Below, in pieces: positions 9,031 to 16,578 of a DNA stretch of 64,000 nt. Made by a program: the position numbers and the translations under genes. Under the pieces are notes generated by a model that worked only from the letters and a program-made list of their open reading frames with translations, did not search any database and was not told the origin of the DNA. Every line of letters begins with the position of its first letter. Positions within the stretch are counted from its first letter, which is position 1. The DNA lies in assembly GCA_009779855.1 (NCBI GenBank), contig WRBC01000002.1, positions 124,001 through 188,000 of the forward strand, written 5' to 3'. This DNA comes from Coriobacteriia bacterium (lineage in GTDB: Bacteria; Actinomycetota; Coriobacteriia; WRKU01; WQUG01).

Positions 9031-9036
9031 TACAAT
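9031..9036 (+). promoter_or_regulatory. -10 box of xth placing transcription start at the ATG (leaderless)
   Basis: TACAAT ends 6 nt before the ATG of xth, which puts the expected transcription start at or next to the start codon. No Shine-Dalgarno sequence is present. No good -35 was found. Confidence 0.5.
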
Positions 9037-9042
9037 AGTAAT

Positions 9043-9861
9043 ATGACTAAACTAATATCATGGAACGTTAATGGTTTGCGTGCAAACCTGAAGAAGGGAT
9101 TCATGGAGCACTTTGAAGCCCTAGATGCTGATGTCTTTATGCTGCAGGAAATCAAGCTGCAGGCAGGTCAAATAGAGCTTGACCTGCCTGGCTATCATCA
9201 GTCCTGGAGTTACGCTGAAAAGAAGGGCTATTCAGGCACGGCGATTTTTTCCAAAGAAAAACCCTTACAGGTACTGCGTTATGTGGGGGAGTATCCCTTT
9301 GATTCTTCATCTGGCAGTAACACTGGTGATGATTTTGACTTTAGTTTGTTGCAGGATTTAGACAGGGAAGGGCGCATTACGGCTTGCGAGTTCAGAGACT
9401 ACTGGGCCGTAAGTGTTTACACGCCCAATGCACAACCAGAGCTGGCACGTCTAGATTTTCGCATGCGCTGGGAAGATGCCTTCCGCAATTTTGTCTTACG
9501 ACTGGATGCGAGCAAGCCAGTAATTATTGGCGGTGACCTCAATTGCGCGCATGAAGAGATCGATCTTGCACGTCCAAAACCTAATATTGGTAAGCCAGGA
9601 TTTTCTTATGAAGAGCGCGGCAAGCTCACAGAGTTACTTGATGCAGGATTTGCGGATCCGCTTCGTTTGATGAATCCTGAAGCTTCAGGATTATATACCT
9701 GGTGGTCTTACCGGGCTAATGCGCGTGCAAATAATGTCGGGTGGCGCATTGACTACTTTTTAGTGTCTGAGCGCCTCTGTTCCCGTGTAGTGGATACTCC
9801 CATTTATGCTGACATCCATGGGAGCGATCATTGTCCCGTAGGAATTGTATTGCAGGACTAA
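9043..9861 (+). CDS. xth: Exodeoxyribonuclease III / AP endonuclease
   Basis: The 272-residue protein cuts DNA at abasic sites and trims 3' ends in base-excision repair. The exonuclease III family motifs are complete: SWNVNGLRA, LQEIKLQ (metal Glu), YTPNAQ, GGDLNCAHEEIDL, the WRIDYFL block and the final SDHCPV with its catalytic Asp-His. A short stretch at about 85-105 (SSGSNTGDDFDF) is a small insertion compared with the core family. The gene stands between map and infA, where it is not normally found, and appears to be read from its own leaderless promoter. Confidence 0.96.
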   Translation: MTKLISWNVNGLRANLKKGFMEHFEALDADVFMLQEIKLQAGQIELDLPGYHQSWSYAEKKGYSGTAIFSKEKPLQVLRYVGEYPFDSSSGSNTGDDFDFSLLQDLDREGRITACEFRDYWAVSVYTPNAQPELARLDFRMRWEDAFRNFVLRLDASKPVIIGGDLNCAHEEIDLARPKPNIGKPGFSYEERGKLTELLDAGFADPLRLMNPEASGLYTWWSYRANARANNVGWRIDYFLVSERLCSRVVDTPIYADIHGSDHCPVGIVLQD

Positions 9862-9922
9862 AGGCATTGTGATAGTCTTATCAGTTGCTGTCTGTAAGTT
9901 TATTGAGATAAAGGATTAATGC

Positions 9923-10144
9923 GTGACACAAAAAGAGGGTGCGATTGAGCTTGAAGGTACGGTACTAGAGCCGTTGCCTAATGCAATGTTTAAGGTCGAA
10001 CTCGAAAACGGTCATAAGGTACTGGCTCATATCTCTGGAAAGATGCGTATGCACTACATTCGTATCTTGCCTGGAGATAAAGTTACCGTTGAGGTAAGCC
10101 CCTATGATCTGACTCGCGGCAGAATCACCTATCGCTATAAATGA
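9923..10144 (+). CDS. infA: Translation initiation factor IF-1
   Basis: The 73-residue protein is a single S1/OB fold that occupies the ribosomal A site during initiation. The sequence carries [39 protein letters not shown] and the terminal RGRITYRYK, all typical. The start codon is GTG with a modest upstream AAAGG. It restores the normal order infA-rpmJ-rpsM-rpsK-rpsD-rpoA-rplQ. Confidence 0.97.
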   Translation: MTQKEGAIELEGTVLEPLPNAMFKVELENGHKVLAHISGKMRMHYIRILPGDKVTVEVSPYDLTRGRITYRYK

Positions 10145-10151
10145 TCTTGAT

Positions 10152-10204
10152 GGCACCTAAGTGCCGATTTCAAAAGCTCGCGTATGTTATGCGTGCCGCT
10201 TTTA
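10152..10204 (+). other. Two small hairpins between infA and rpmJ
   Basis: GGCAC-CTAA-GTGCC (10152-10165) is followed by a hairpin opened by AAAAGC (10172-10177) and closed by GCTTTT, with CGCGTA/TATGCG inside. The latter ends in a T-run, so it may partly terminate or attenuate transcription before rpmJ. The remaining 115 nt up to rpmJ shows no other clear signal. Confidence 0.35.
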
Positions 10205-10321
10205 ACTTCGACACTTTTACACTCATAAAATTCGTTTAGCAATACAGACTGTTTGAAAACTATCGCCTGCGGCTGGGCGTTTAGATATATTAATTTACTT
10301 TGATAGAAAGGCGGGAGCGTC

Positions 10322-10435
10322 GTGAAAGTACGGCCTTCAGTAAAGAAAATGTGCGATAAGTGCAAGATTATCCGACGCCATGGTCGCGTATTGGTCATTT
10401 GTGACAATCCGCGCCATAAGCAGCGTCAGGGTTAG
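10322..10435 (+). CDS. rpmJ: 50S ribosomal protein L36 (zinc-type)
   Basis: The 37-residue protein is too short for the ORF track. The start is GTG preceded by AAAGGCGGGAG. The sequence begins [15 protein letters not shown] (initiating as Met) and ends RHKQRQG, the family signature, with CDKC, a later Cys and His forming the zinc site. This is the cysteine-containing C+ form. It is immediately followed by rpsM. Confidence 0.96.
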   Translation: MKVRPSVKKMCDKCKIIRRHGRVLVICDNPRHKQRQG

Positions 10436-10447
10436 AGGAGGACGAGA

Positions 10448-10819
10448 GTGGCTCGTATTCTAGGTGTAGACCTTCCGCGTGATAGGCGCGTTGAAACTGG
10501 TCTAACTTACATTTATGGCATTGGTCTAACAACTTCAAAGAAGATCGTCGCGGAAACAGGGATTGACCCTGATATTCGTGTGGCTGATTTGACCGATGCA
10601 CAAATTACGCAATTGCGTGAGTATATTGATCAAAACTTGCAGGTTGAGGGTGACCTGCGTCGTGAGACATCACAAAACATTAAACGTCTGATGGAGATTG
10701 GTTGTTACCGTGGTCTTCGTCACCGTAAAGGTCTGCCCGTTCGTGGACAGCGCACCAGTACTAACGCGCGTACCCGTAAGGGTCCACGTCGTCAAATTGG
10801 CGCAAAGAAGAAGGGGTAG
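10448..10819 (+). CDS. rpsM: 30S ribosomal protein S13
   Basis: The 123-residue protein sits in the head of the small subunit and contacts tRNA and the inter-subunit bridge. The N-terminal [15 protein letters not shown], the central [19 protein letters not shown] and the basic tail are characteristic. The start is GTG behind GAGGAGGACGA. It lies in the alpha operon between rpmJ and rpsK. Confidence 0.98.
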   Translation: MARILGVDLPRDRRVETGLTYIYGIGLTTSKKIVAETGIDPDIRVADLTDAQITQLREYIDQNLQVEGDLRRETSQNIKRLMEIGCYRGLRHRKGLPVRGQRTSTNARTRKGPRRQIGAKKKG

Positions 10820-10825
10820 GAACTT

Positions 10826-11221
10826 ATGGCTAAGAAAAACGTACGTAGCCGCATCAAGCGCAGTGAACGTAAGAACATTGCTGTTGGTCAGGCTCATGTA
10901 AAGTCAACGTTTAATAACACCATCATTACTATTACCGACCCACAAGGCAACGTGATTTGTTGGCAATCTGCGGGTACATCAGGGTTTAAGGGATCACGTA
11001 AGTCGACTCCTTTTGCGGCTCAATTGGCTGCTGAAGCAGTTGCGAAGACCGCCCAAGAACACGGTATGCGTAAAGTGGCAGTGTTTGCGAAAGGCCCTGG
11101 TAGTGGTCGCGAGACAGCGATTCGCTCACTTCAGGCTGCCGGACTTGAGATTGCAAGCATCCAAGATGTTACGCCAATCCCACACAACGGTTGTCGTCCG
11201 CGCAAGCGTCGTCGCGTCTAA
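10826..11221 (+). CDS. rpsK: 30S ribosomal protein S11
   Basis: The 131-residue protein forms part of the platform near the mRNA exit. The family motifs [41 protein letters not shown] and the end [12 protein letters not shown] are all present. It follows rpsM by 6 nt. Confidence 0.98.
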   Translation: MAKKNVRSRIKRSERKNIAVGQAHVKSTFNNTIITITDPQGNVICWQSAGTSGFKGSRKSTPFAAQLAAEAVAKTAQEHGMRKVAVFAKGPGSGRETAIRSLQAAGLEIASIQDVTPIPHNGCRPRKRRRV

Positions 11222-11244
11222 CATTATTTGAGGAGTAATCTAAT

Positions 11245-11871
11245 ATGGCAAGATATACAGGACCAGTCTGCAGACTGTGTCGCCGTGAAGGAGAGAAACT
11301 TTTCCTCAAAGGTGACCGCTGCTATGGTGATAAATGTGCAATGGAGAAACGCCCTTACCCGCCGGGTCAGGCTGGGAAGAAGCGTCCTCGCGAAAGTGAA
11401 TATCGCATTCAATTGCGCGAAAAGCAAAAGACAAAGCGTATCTACGGCATGCTTGAAAAGCAGTTCCGTAGCTACTACGAAGAGGCTAATCGTCAGCAGG
11501 GCATTACAGGTGAAAACCTACTACGCCTGCTAGAGACACGTCTTGATAACGTAGTGTACCGTCTGGGCTTTGCAAGCTCTCGTAAAGAGGCTCGCCAAAC
11601 AGTACGCCACGGACACATTCAGGTAAATGGAAAGCGTGTTGACATTCCGTCATTCCGCGTAAGCGAGGGTGACCTTGTGGCAATCGCGCCGAAGGCAAAG
11701 GATTATCTGAAAATAAAGTCTGCGATTATTTCAAGTGAACGTAGCACCGTTCCTGGTTGGCTTGAGGTAGACATTGAAAAGCTGCAAGGTAGCGTTATTT
11801 CTCTGCCGACGCGAGACCAAATCGATCTGACGGTTAAAGAAAACCTCATCGTCGAGCTCTACTCTAAGTAA
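11245..11871 (+). CDS. rpsD: 30S ribosomal protein S4
   Basis: The 208-residue protein nucleates assembly of the small-subunit body. It has the S4 RNA-binding domain ([19 protein letters not shown]) and an N-terminal zinc-type cysteine set (CRLCRR and CYGDKC), so it is the C+ form. It is preceded by TTGAGGAGTAA and followed by rpoA after 21 nt. Confidence 0.98.
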   Translation: MARYTGPVCRLCRREGEKLFLKGDRCYGDKCAMEKRPYPPGQAGKKRPRESEYRIQLREKQKTKRIYGMLEKQFRSYYEEANRQQGITGENLLRLLETRLDNVVYRLGFASSRKEARQTVRHGHIQVNGKRVDIPSFRVSEGDLVAIAPKAKDYLKIKSAIISSERSTVPGWLEVDIEKLQGSVISLPTRDQIDLTVKENLIVELYSK

Positions 11872-11892
11872 GCGATTGGGAGGATAGTATCT

Positions 11893-12831
11893 ATGACCAA
11901 ATTTATGAGACCAGAAGTCACTGTTGAATCAGTAGGCGAAAATGTTTCACGCTATATTGTAGAGCCGCTTGATAGAGGGTTTGGCTATACGCTAGGTAAC
12001 TGCATGCGTCGTGTACTACTGTCGTCACTTGAGGGCGCAGCGGCTACGAGCATTCGTATTGATGGTGCTCAGCATGAGTTTACAGCTCTTGATGGCATGC
12101 GTGAAGATGTGACAGACATCATCTTGAACGTTAAGAGCCTTGTATTCCGCGACACAGGCATCGGTGAAGAAAGTGCTGAAGCAGAGCTTAGTGTAACGGG
12201 ACCTGCTGTAGTGACAGGAGCCGACCTAAAGGTTCCTAACGAATTTGAACTGGTTAACCCAGATCAAGAGATTGCGAACCTAAACGATGGTGCAAGCCTG
12301 ACCATGTATGTCAACATCGACACAGGTCGTGGTTATGTTTCAGCAGAGCGCAATAAGCGTGCAGGTGATGCTATCGGCGTTATTCCTGTTGATTCGCTTT
12401 TCTCGCCTGTACAGCGTTGTACTTACACTGTTGAAAATACTCGTGTTGGTCAGCGTACTGACTACGAGAGACTCATCATTGAAGTCGAGACCAATGGTTC
12501 GGTTGCCCCTGATGATGTTATTGCGCGTGCAGGACGTGTCATCAACGAACACACACAGCTTTTTGTAGAGCAGACTATTGCTCCTATCGAAGAAGGTTCA
12601 ATCTTTGTAGAAATTGATCGCAGTGACACAAGCGGTCTAGACACGCCAATCGAAGAGCTTGATCTTTCGGTTCGTGCCTATAACTGCTTGAAGCGCCAAG
12701 GTGTTAACACTATTGGACAGCTAACCGAGTGTACAGAAAATGACCTGATGAACGTCCGCAACTTTGGCGCAAAGTCAATTGAAGAAGTCAAGGACAAGCT
12801 CATCGACATGGGTCTTAACTTGAAAATTTAG
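11893..12831 (+). CDS. rpoA: RNA polymerase alpha subunit
   Basis: The 312-residue protein starts RNA polymerase assembly and contacts upstream promoter DNA. The N-terminal domain has RGFGYTLGNCMRRVLLSS. The C-terminal domain has the helix-hairpin-helix RAYNCLKRQGVNTIGQL and the MNVRNFGAKSIEEVKDKL block. Length is normal. The start follows GGGAGGA. Confidence 0.98.
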   Translation: MTKFMRPEVTVESVGENVSRYIVEPLDRGFGYTLGNCMRRVLLSSLEGAAATSIRIDGAQHEFTALDGMREDVTDIILNVKSLVFRDTGIGEESAEAELSVTGPAVVTGADLKVPNEFELVNPDQEIANLNDGASLTMYVNIDTGRGYVSAERNKRAGDAIGVIPVDSLFSPVQRCTYTVENTRVGQRTDYERLIIEVETNGSVAPDDVIARAGRVINEHTQLFVEQTIAPIEEGSIFVEIDRSDTSGLDTPIEELDLSVRAYNCLKRQGVNTIGQLTECTENDLMNVRNFGAKSIEEVKDKLIDMGLNLKI

Positions 12832-12849
12832 ATAAGGAGTAGGTCCACT

Positions 12850-13200
12850 ATGAGACACCAGAAAAAGGGTCGTAAACTGGGCACCGATGCTTCGCACACA
12901 AAGGCGATGCGTCGTTCTCTGACTACTTCCTTGTTGCGCAATGATCGCATCAAGACCACAGAGACTCGTGCTAAGGAAATTCGCCCTGATGTAGATAAAG
13001 TTATCACTTGGGCAAAGAAAGGTGACGTACATAGTCGTCGTCTTGCAATCGCTGCTCTAGGTGACAAGGAAGTTGTTGCTAAGGTTTTCAGCGAGATTGA
13101 ACGTTTTGAAGGTCGCAGTGGCGGCTATACGCGCATCCTGAAGCTGGGACCGCGCAAGGGAGATGCGGCGCCTATGGTGATTATGGAGCTTGTAGACTAA
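12850..13200 (+). CDS. rplQ: 50S ribosomal protein L17
   Basis: The 116-residue protein belongs to the large subunit near the exit tunnel. [20 protein letters not shown] and the end of the family core ([18 protein letters not shown]) are present. It is the last gene of the alpha operon and is followed, after a short stretch rich in GAAGTG/GCGAA words, by a strong terminator. Confidence 0.98.
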   Translation: MRHQKKGRKLGTDASHTKAMRRSLTTSLLRNDRIKTTETRAKEIRPDVDKVITWAKKGDVHSRRLAIAALGDKEVVAKVFSEIERFEGRSGGYTRILKLGPRKGDAAPMVIMELVD

Positions 13201-13310
13201 GGCACACTTCAGATGCCATATCTTTGCGTCGAGCACAAATGAAGTGAGCGAGTATCGCGTATGCGAATGCTCTAGCGAACGAAGTGCAGTGAAGCCGAAG
13301 GCAACTTTTA

Positions 13311-13353
13311 AAAAGGGATAATCCACGTAGTAACTACGTGGATTATCCCTTTT
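13311..13353. terminator. Strong bidirectional terminator
   Basis: A perfect inverted repeat has 20-nt arms (left arm starts AAAAGGGATAATCC) and a 3-nt TAA loop. The A-run on the left and T-run on the right let it serve both rplQ and the converging XRE gene, whose stop codon is 2 nt away. Confidence 0.9.
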
Positions 13354-13354
13354 C

Positions 13355-13735
13355 TCATTCTTTGAATAGCTTCATCTGGCCACTGTCATCATAATGTACT
13401 GCAGCTTCCTGCATCTCAAATCTACCCACAAGTCCTGGAGACAGAATCTCTGTAAGTAGGTTACTGAATATTCCTGGATCAAGCACAAGGGAAACAGCTA
13501 CTAAAAATTCCAGTGAAGGTAAGTGCGTCCCGCTCTCATATCGGTATATTGTTCTTGCAGAGTGATGGACTCCACAATAATCAAAGAGCGCTCTTGAAAG
13601 TTGTTCAGGGGAGAGGCTTGCCTCGATTCTGGCTCTTCGGAGTATTTCTCCGAACCGATTAGAGATGTGGTAGTCACTAATACGCCGGCCTAGCGCATAC
13701 CTACATTGGTGGTAACTTCGATGGTTATATATCAT
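13355..13735 (-). CDS. XRE-family DNA-binding regulator
   Basis: The protein has 126 residues. A helix-turn-helix of the Cro/CI type lies at about residues 28-88 (FGEILRRAR, SPEQLSRAL, TIYRYESGTHLPS). The rest is a short tail with no recognised effector domain. The start is supported by AAGGAGGGGG a few bases upstream. It faces away from cmk, with a 325-bp AT-rich gap containing repeats and a palindrome that may be its own operator. Target genes are unknown. Confidence 0.85.
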   Translation of the reverse strand: MIYNHRSYHQCRYALGRRISDYHISNRFGEILRRARIEASLSPEQLSRALFDYCGVHHSARTIYRYESGTHLPSLEFLVAVSLVLDPGIFSNLLTEILSPGLVGRFEMQEAAVHYDDSGQMKLFKE

Positions 13736-13754
13736 TGTCCCCCTCCTTGAAGGT

Positions 13755-13893
13755 GCAGAAATTTACTCACTGAACCTTCCCTGCAATATATAACAAATGT
13801 TGCAGAAAATTATCCGCATTCTAGAATACTACTGCTGAAGCAAGATGCACAGAAAAATTTACTGACAATTTTGTCAATTGCCGTTAATTTACT
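13755..13893. promoter_or_regulatory. Repeats and palindrome upstream of the XRE gene
   Basis: AATTTACT occurs three times (near 13760, 13857 and 13887). A palindrome of TGACAA and TTGTCA around two T's lies at 13863-13876. These are candidate binding sites for the adjacent XRE regulator. The rest of the 13736-14060 gap holds an AT-rich region and the hairpin listed next. Confidence 0.4.
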
Positions 13894-13981
13894 TGCAAGG
13901 GATTGCTAGATAATTGCAGAATACAGAGTGATAAGAGTTAGCACATACAGAGACCCCCACTGTGCTGACAATATTTGAGGA

Positions 13982-14017
13982 GAAGGGGCAGTCCTCCTTT
14001 AGGAGGACTGCCCCTTC
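13982..14017. other. Perfect hairpin just upstream of the cmk promoter
   Basis: GAAGGGGCAGTCCTCC and its exact complement are separated by TTTA: a 16-bp GC-rich stem with no T-run on either side. It ends 7 nt before the cmk -10 box. It may be a terminator without a U-tract, or a DNA-level element. Confidence 0.6.
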
Positions 14018-14024
14018 GTACTGT

Positions 14025-14030
14025 TATACT
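14025..14030 (+). promoter_or_regulatory. -10 box (TATACTAA) of the cmk operon
   Basis: TATACT lies 30 nt before the cmk ATG, right after the hairpin arm. No recognisable -35 is found, since its place is taken by the hairpin. Confidence 0.5.
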
Positions 14031-14060
14031 AAGACTTCGATTTTAAAGGGAGCAATCTTT

Positions 14061-14807
14061 ATGATTATCGCTATAGATGGGCCAGCTGGCTCGGGCAAAT
14101 CTAGCGTTGCGCGTGCAGTTGCGCTACGAATGGGCTTTCATTACCTAGACACAGGTGCTATGTATCGTGCGGTTGCAGTTGCTGCTATGAGGCGTGGTAT
14201 TGACCTTAATGATGGAGTGACATTGCGCGAGTTCAGTAAAACACGCAAAATCAGTTTTGCCTACGAAGAGGGGGAGGTTCTTCCCTCACGTGTTTATTTT
14301 GGCGATGAAGAAATGACTGACTACATTAGGTCTCCTGAAGTTGATAGGGCGGTAAGTCCTGTTGCCAGTTGTCCAGAGCTTCGTGGTGATATGTTAGCTA
14401 AGCAGCGCATGTTAGGCAGCAAGGGAAATTATGTAGTGGAGGGTCGCGATATCGGATCTGTTGTTTTTCCTAATGCGGCGCTTAAGATATTTTTAACAGC
14501 CTGCGTAGAAGAGCGAGCCAGAAGGCGTAGTCTACAAAATGAAACCCGAGGCTTGCCAAGCGACTTTGACAAAATTTTGCGGGGACTTAAGGATCGCGAT
14601 GAAAAGGATTTCAATCGCGAGATTGCCCCTTTAACAATTGCAGATGATGCGATTGAAATCGATACAACAAACATGAGTGAAGAAGAAGTTGTCCAAGCAA
14701 TTGTCGATGTGGCTACTAAAGTGCGTGATAAAGTGTGCGGTCCAGACGGTGGTGCAAATGATGATAACTGCAGGGGACTTCCAGAAATTGGTGATGAGTA
14801 CGCATGA
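14061..14807 (+). CDS. cmk: Cytidylate kinase
   Basis: The 248-residue protein phosphorylates CMP and dCMP. IAIDGPAGSGKSS (P-loop), LDTGAMYRAV and VVEGRDIGSVV are diagnostic. The ORF track extends to 13962, but that start would lie inside the hairpin/promoter region. The ATG at 14061 has AAAGGGAG upstream and begins at the conserved N-terminus. The stop overlaps the plsC start (ATGA), so the two are coupled. Confidence 0.96.
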   Translation: MIIAIDGPAGSGKSSVARAVALRMGFHYLDTGAMYRAVAVAAMRRGIDLNDGVTLREFSKTRKISFAYEEGEVLPSRVYFGDEEMTDYIRSPEVDRAVSPVASCPELRGDMLAKQRMLGSKGNYVVEGRDIGSVVFPNAALKIFLTACVEERARRRSLQNETRGLPSDFDKILRGLKDRDEKDFNREIAPLTIADDAIEIDTTNMSEEEVVQAIVDVATKVRDKVCGPDGGANDDNCRGLPEIGDEYA

Positions 14808-15637
14808 AGGATCCTGTTTCACCAGGCAAGGATGCTCAATCTAAAGATGAGCAAGGCAGGCAATCTGCTGATAAACAGCCAAAAAGAGAGCCACGGCACG
14901 CTAGGTTGCGCAAGCATGCGCTAGTGAATAAGGGCAAGTCAGGCGAACCCAAATGGATACTGCGCAGGTTTTGCCAGCTTCTGGCCTATACCATCATGCT
15001 GCCCCTATTTCGTGTAAAGGTGACAGGGGTAGAAAATATCCCTAAGGGTCCCTGTCTTTTAAGTCCTAATCACATCAGCTATGCTGATGGACTGATTGTT
15101 TTTGCTCTTACTTTGCGCTATCGCATGCCTATGCGCGTTCTGGCAAAGCGAGAATTATGGAGCTTTGCCCCGCTGGGTTGGGTTTTGGATAGTGCTGGGG
15201 TGATGCCGATTTCTCGTGAGAAGGCAGATCTTGATACCTTAAGGATGGCCTCCAGTGCTATTAAGGCGGGGGACAGCATGGCAATATTTCCTGAGGGTAC
15301 CCGTGTACGTAATGAGGACATGAAGACAGATAAAGATCGTGGAATGGGCGAAGCTTTTGGCGGTGCAGCATGGCTAGCTATTCGTAATGACGTGCCTGTG
15401 ATACCTGTCGCAATTGCAGGAACAGAACTTATTCGTCCTGAGGGCATGAAGTTGATGCGCTTTCCGCGTGTAGTGGTTCACTTTGGGACACCCTTAGTAC
15501 CAGATGAGGTTGTTCCCAGTAGTGAATATAAGAGGAAAGACCGCATAGCAAAGCTGACAGAGCTTGTTATGGATGGGCTTGCTCAGGCCCTAGAAATAGC
15601 ACGGAAAGAAAATGCTGCTCGTGGCAGACGGAAGTAA
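14804..15637 (+). CDS. plsC: 1-acyl-sn-glycerol-3-phosphate acyltransferase
   Basis: The 277-residue protein makes phosphatidic acid from lysophosphatidic acid at the membrane. The acyltransferase motifs are present: NHISYADG (HX4D) and FPEGTR. A hydrophobic segment (LLAYTIMLPLFRV) precedes the first motif. The first 50 residues are a highly charged, probably disordered extension. The genome also has plsY and gpsA nearby, so most of the phosphatidate pathway is in this window. Confidence 0.93.
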   Translation: MKDPVSPGKDAQSKDEQGRQSADKQPKREPRHARLRKHALVNKGKSGEPKWILRRFCQLLAYTIMLPLFRVKVTGVENIPKGPCLLSPNHISYADGLIVFALTLRYRMPMRVLAKRELWSFAPLGWVLDSAGVMPISREKADLDTLRMASSAIKAGDSMAIFPEGTRVRNEDMKTDKDRGMGEAFGGAAWLAIRNDVPVIPVAIAGTELIRPEGMKLMRFPRVVVHFGTPLVPDEVVPSSEYKRKDRIAKLTELVMDGLAQALEIARKENAARGRRK

Positions 15638-15690
15638 AGCAATTAGCTGCAGAGACACGTATGCAGCAGGTAGGATATAAGGAGGACACT

Positions 15691-16578
15691 ATGGAGATCC
15701 ATGTTGCCCGTCCAGCAGGGACATGTTACGGGGTCGAGCGCGCCCTGAAGCTTGCGCGCGAGGCTGCACGTAACGCAAAAGGAGCACCCGTAGCAAGTTT
15801 AGGAGAGCTTATCCATAACCCACAGGCGGTTGATACTTTACGTCTGATTGGTGTTGATGTGGTTACTGACCTAAGTGACCTAAGCCCTTCTTGTGAAGGT
15901 ATTGAAAGTACCCTTATTATCCGTAGTCACGGTGTTGCACCAAGTGTTATCGAAGATGCAGAGGCACGCGGAGTACAGGTTGTAGACGCTACTTGTCCGC
16001 ATGTTGCACGCGTGCAGGAGGCCGCAGAGCAGTTGGCTCATGAAGGATTTACCGTGCTTATTGTTGGCGAGCCCGACCACCCTGAAGTTTTTGGAATCCA
16101 TGCGCGTGCTGGCAAGAAGTCGCACGTTGTCACGGGGGCGTCAGATTTGCCGCCATTTGAGAGCTTAAGTGGCGAGCGCGTAGGGGTTGTTATTCAGACT
16201 ACACAGACAGCAGAAGCCTTAAATGAAGTTGTTGAAGAGCTGCGTGATAAGGTTGCAGAACTTCGTGTAGTAAACACCATATGCAGTGCCACCACACGTA
16301 GGCAGCAAGCTACTGAAGCTCTGGCCCATCAGGTTGATGTCATGGTAGTTGTGGGTGGTCACAATAGCGGTAATACGCGTAGGCTTTATGAGATTAGTAA
16401 AGAAGTTTGTCCACATAGCTATCATATCGAGACAAGTGCAGAACTTGAAGATGCGTGGTTTGATGGGGCAGAAAAGGTGGGTATTACTGCAGGTGCATCA
16501 ACCCCAGAAGACCAACTGCAAAGTGTCGTTGCACGTATTGGTGAAATCGACGAAGTAAAGGTAGATGACTGTGAGTGA
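15691..16578 (+). CDS. ispH: 4-hydroxy-3-methylbut-2-enyl diphosphate reductase
   Basis: The 295-residue protein carries out the last step of the MEP isoprenoid pathway with a [4Fe-4S] cluster. The three cluster cysteines are in AGTCYGV, DATCPHV and NTICSATT; HGVAPSV and HNSGNTRRL are also typical. I use the ATG at 15691 because AAGGAGG is 5 nt upstream and the family starts here; the ORF-track start at 15661 adds ten residues with no site. It ends 14 nt inside the next gene. Confidence 0.96.
   Translation: MEIHVARPAGTCYGVERALKLAREAARNAKGAPVASLGELIHNPQAVDTLRLIGVDVVTDLSDLSPSCEGIESTLIIRSHGVAPSVIEDAEARGVQVVDATCPHVARVQEAAEQLAHEGFTVLIVGEPDHPEVFGIHARAGKKSHVVTGASDLPPFESLSGERVGVVIQTTQTAEALNEVVEELRDKVAELRVVNTICSATTRRQQATEALAHQVDVMVVVGGHNSGNTRRLYEISKEVCPHSYHIETSAELEDAWFDGAEKVGITAGASTPEDQLQSVVARIGEIDEVKVDDCE

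Noticed and set aside
13962-14060. N-terminal extension of cmk in the ORF track
   Set aside because: It would translate through the perfect hairpin and -10 box; the internal ATG has a ribosome site and the conserved start.
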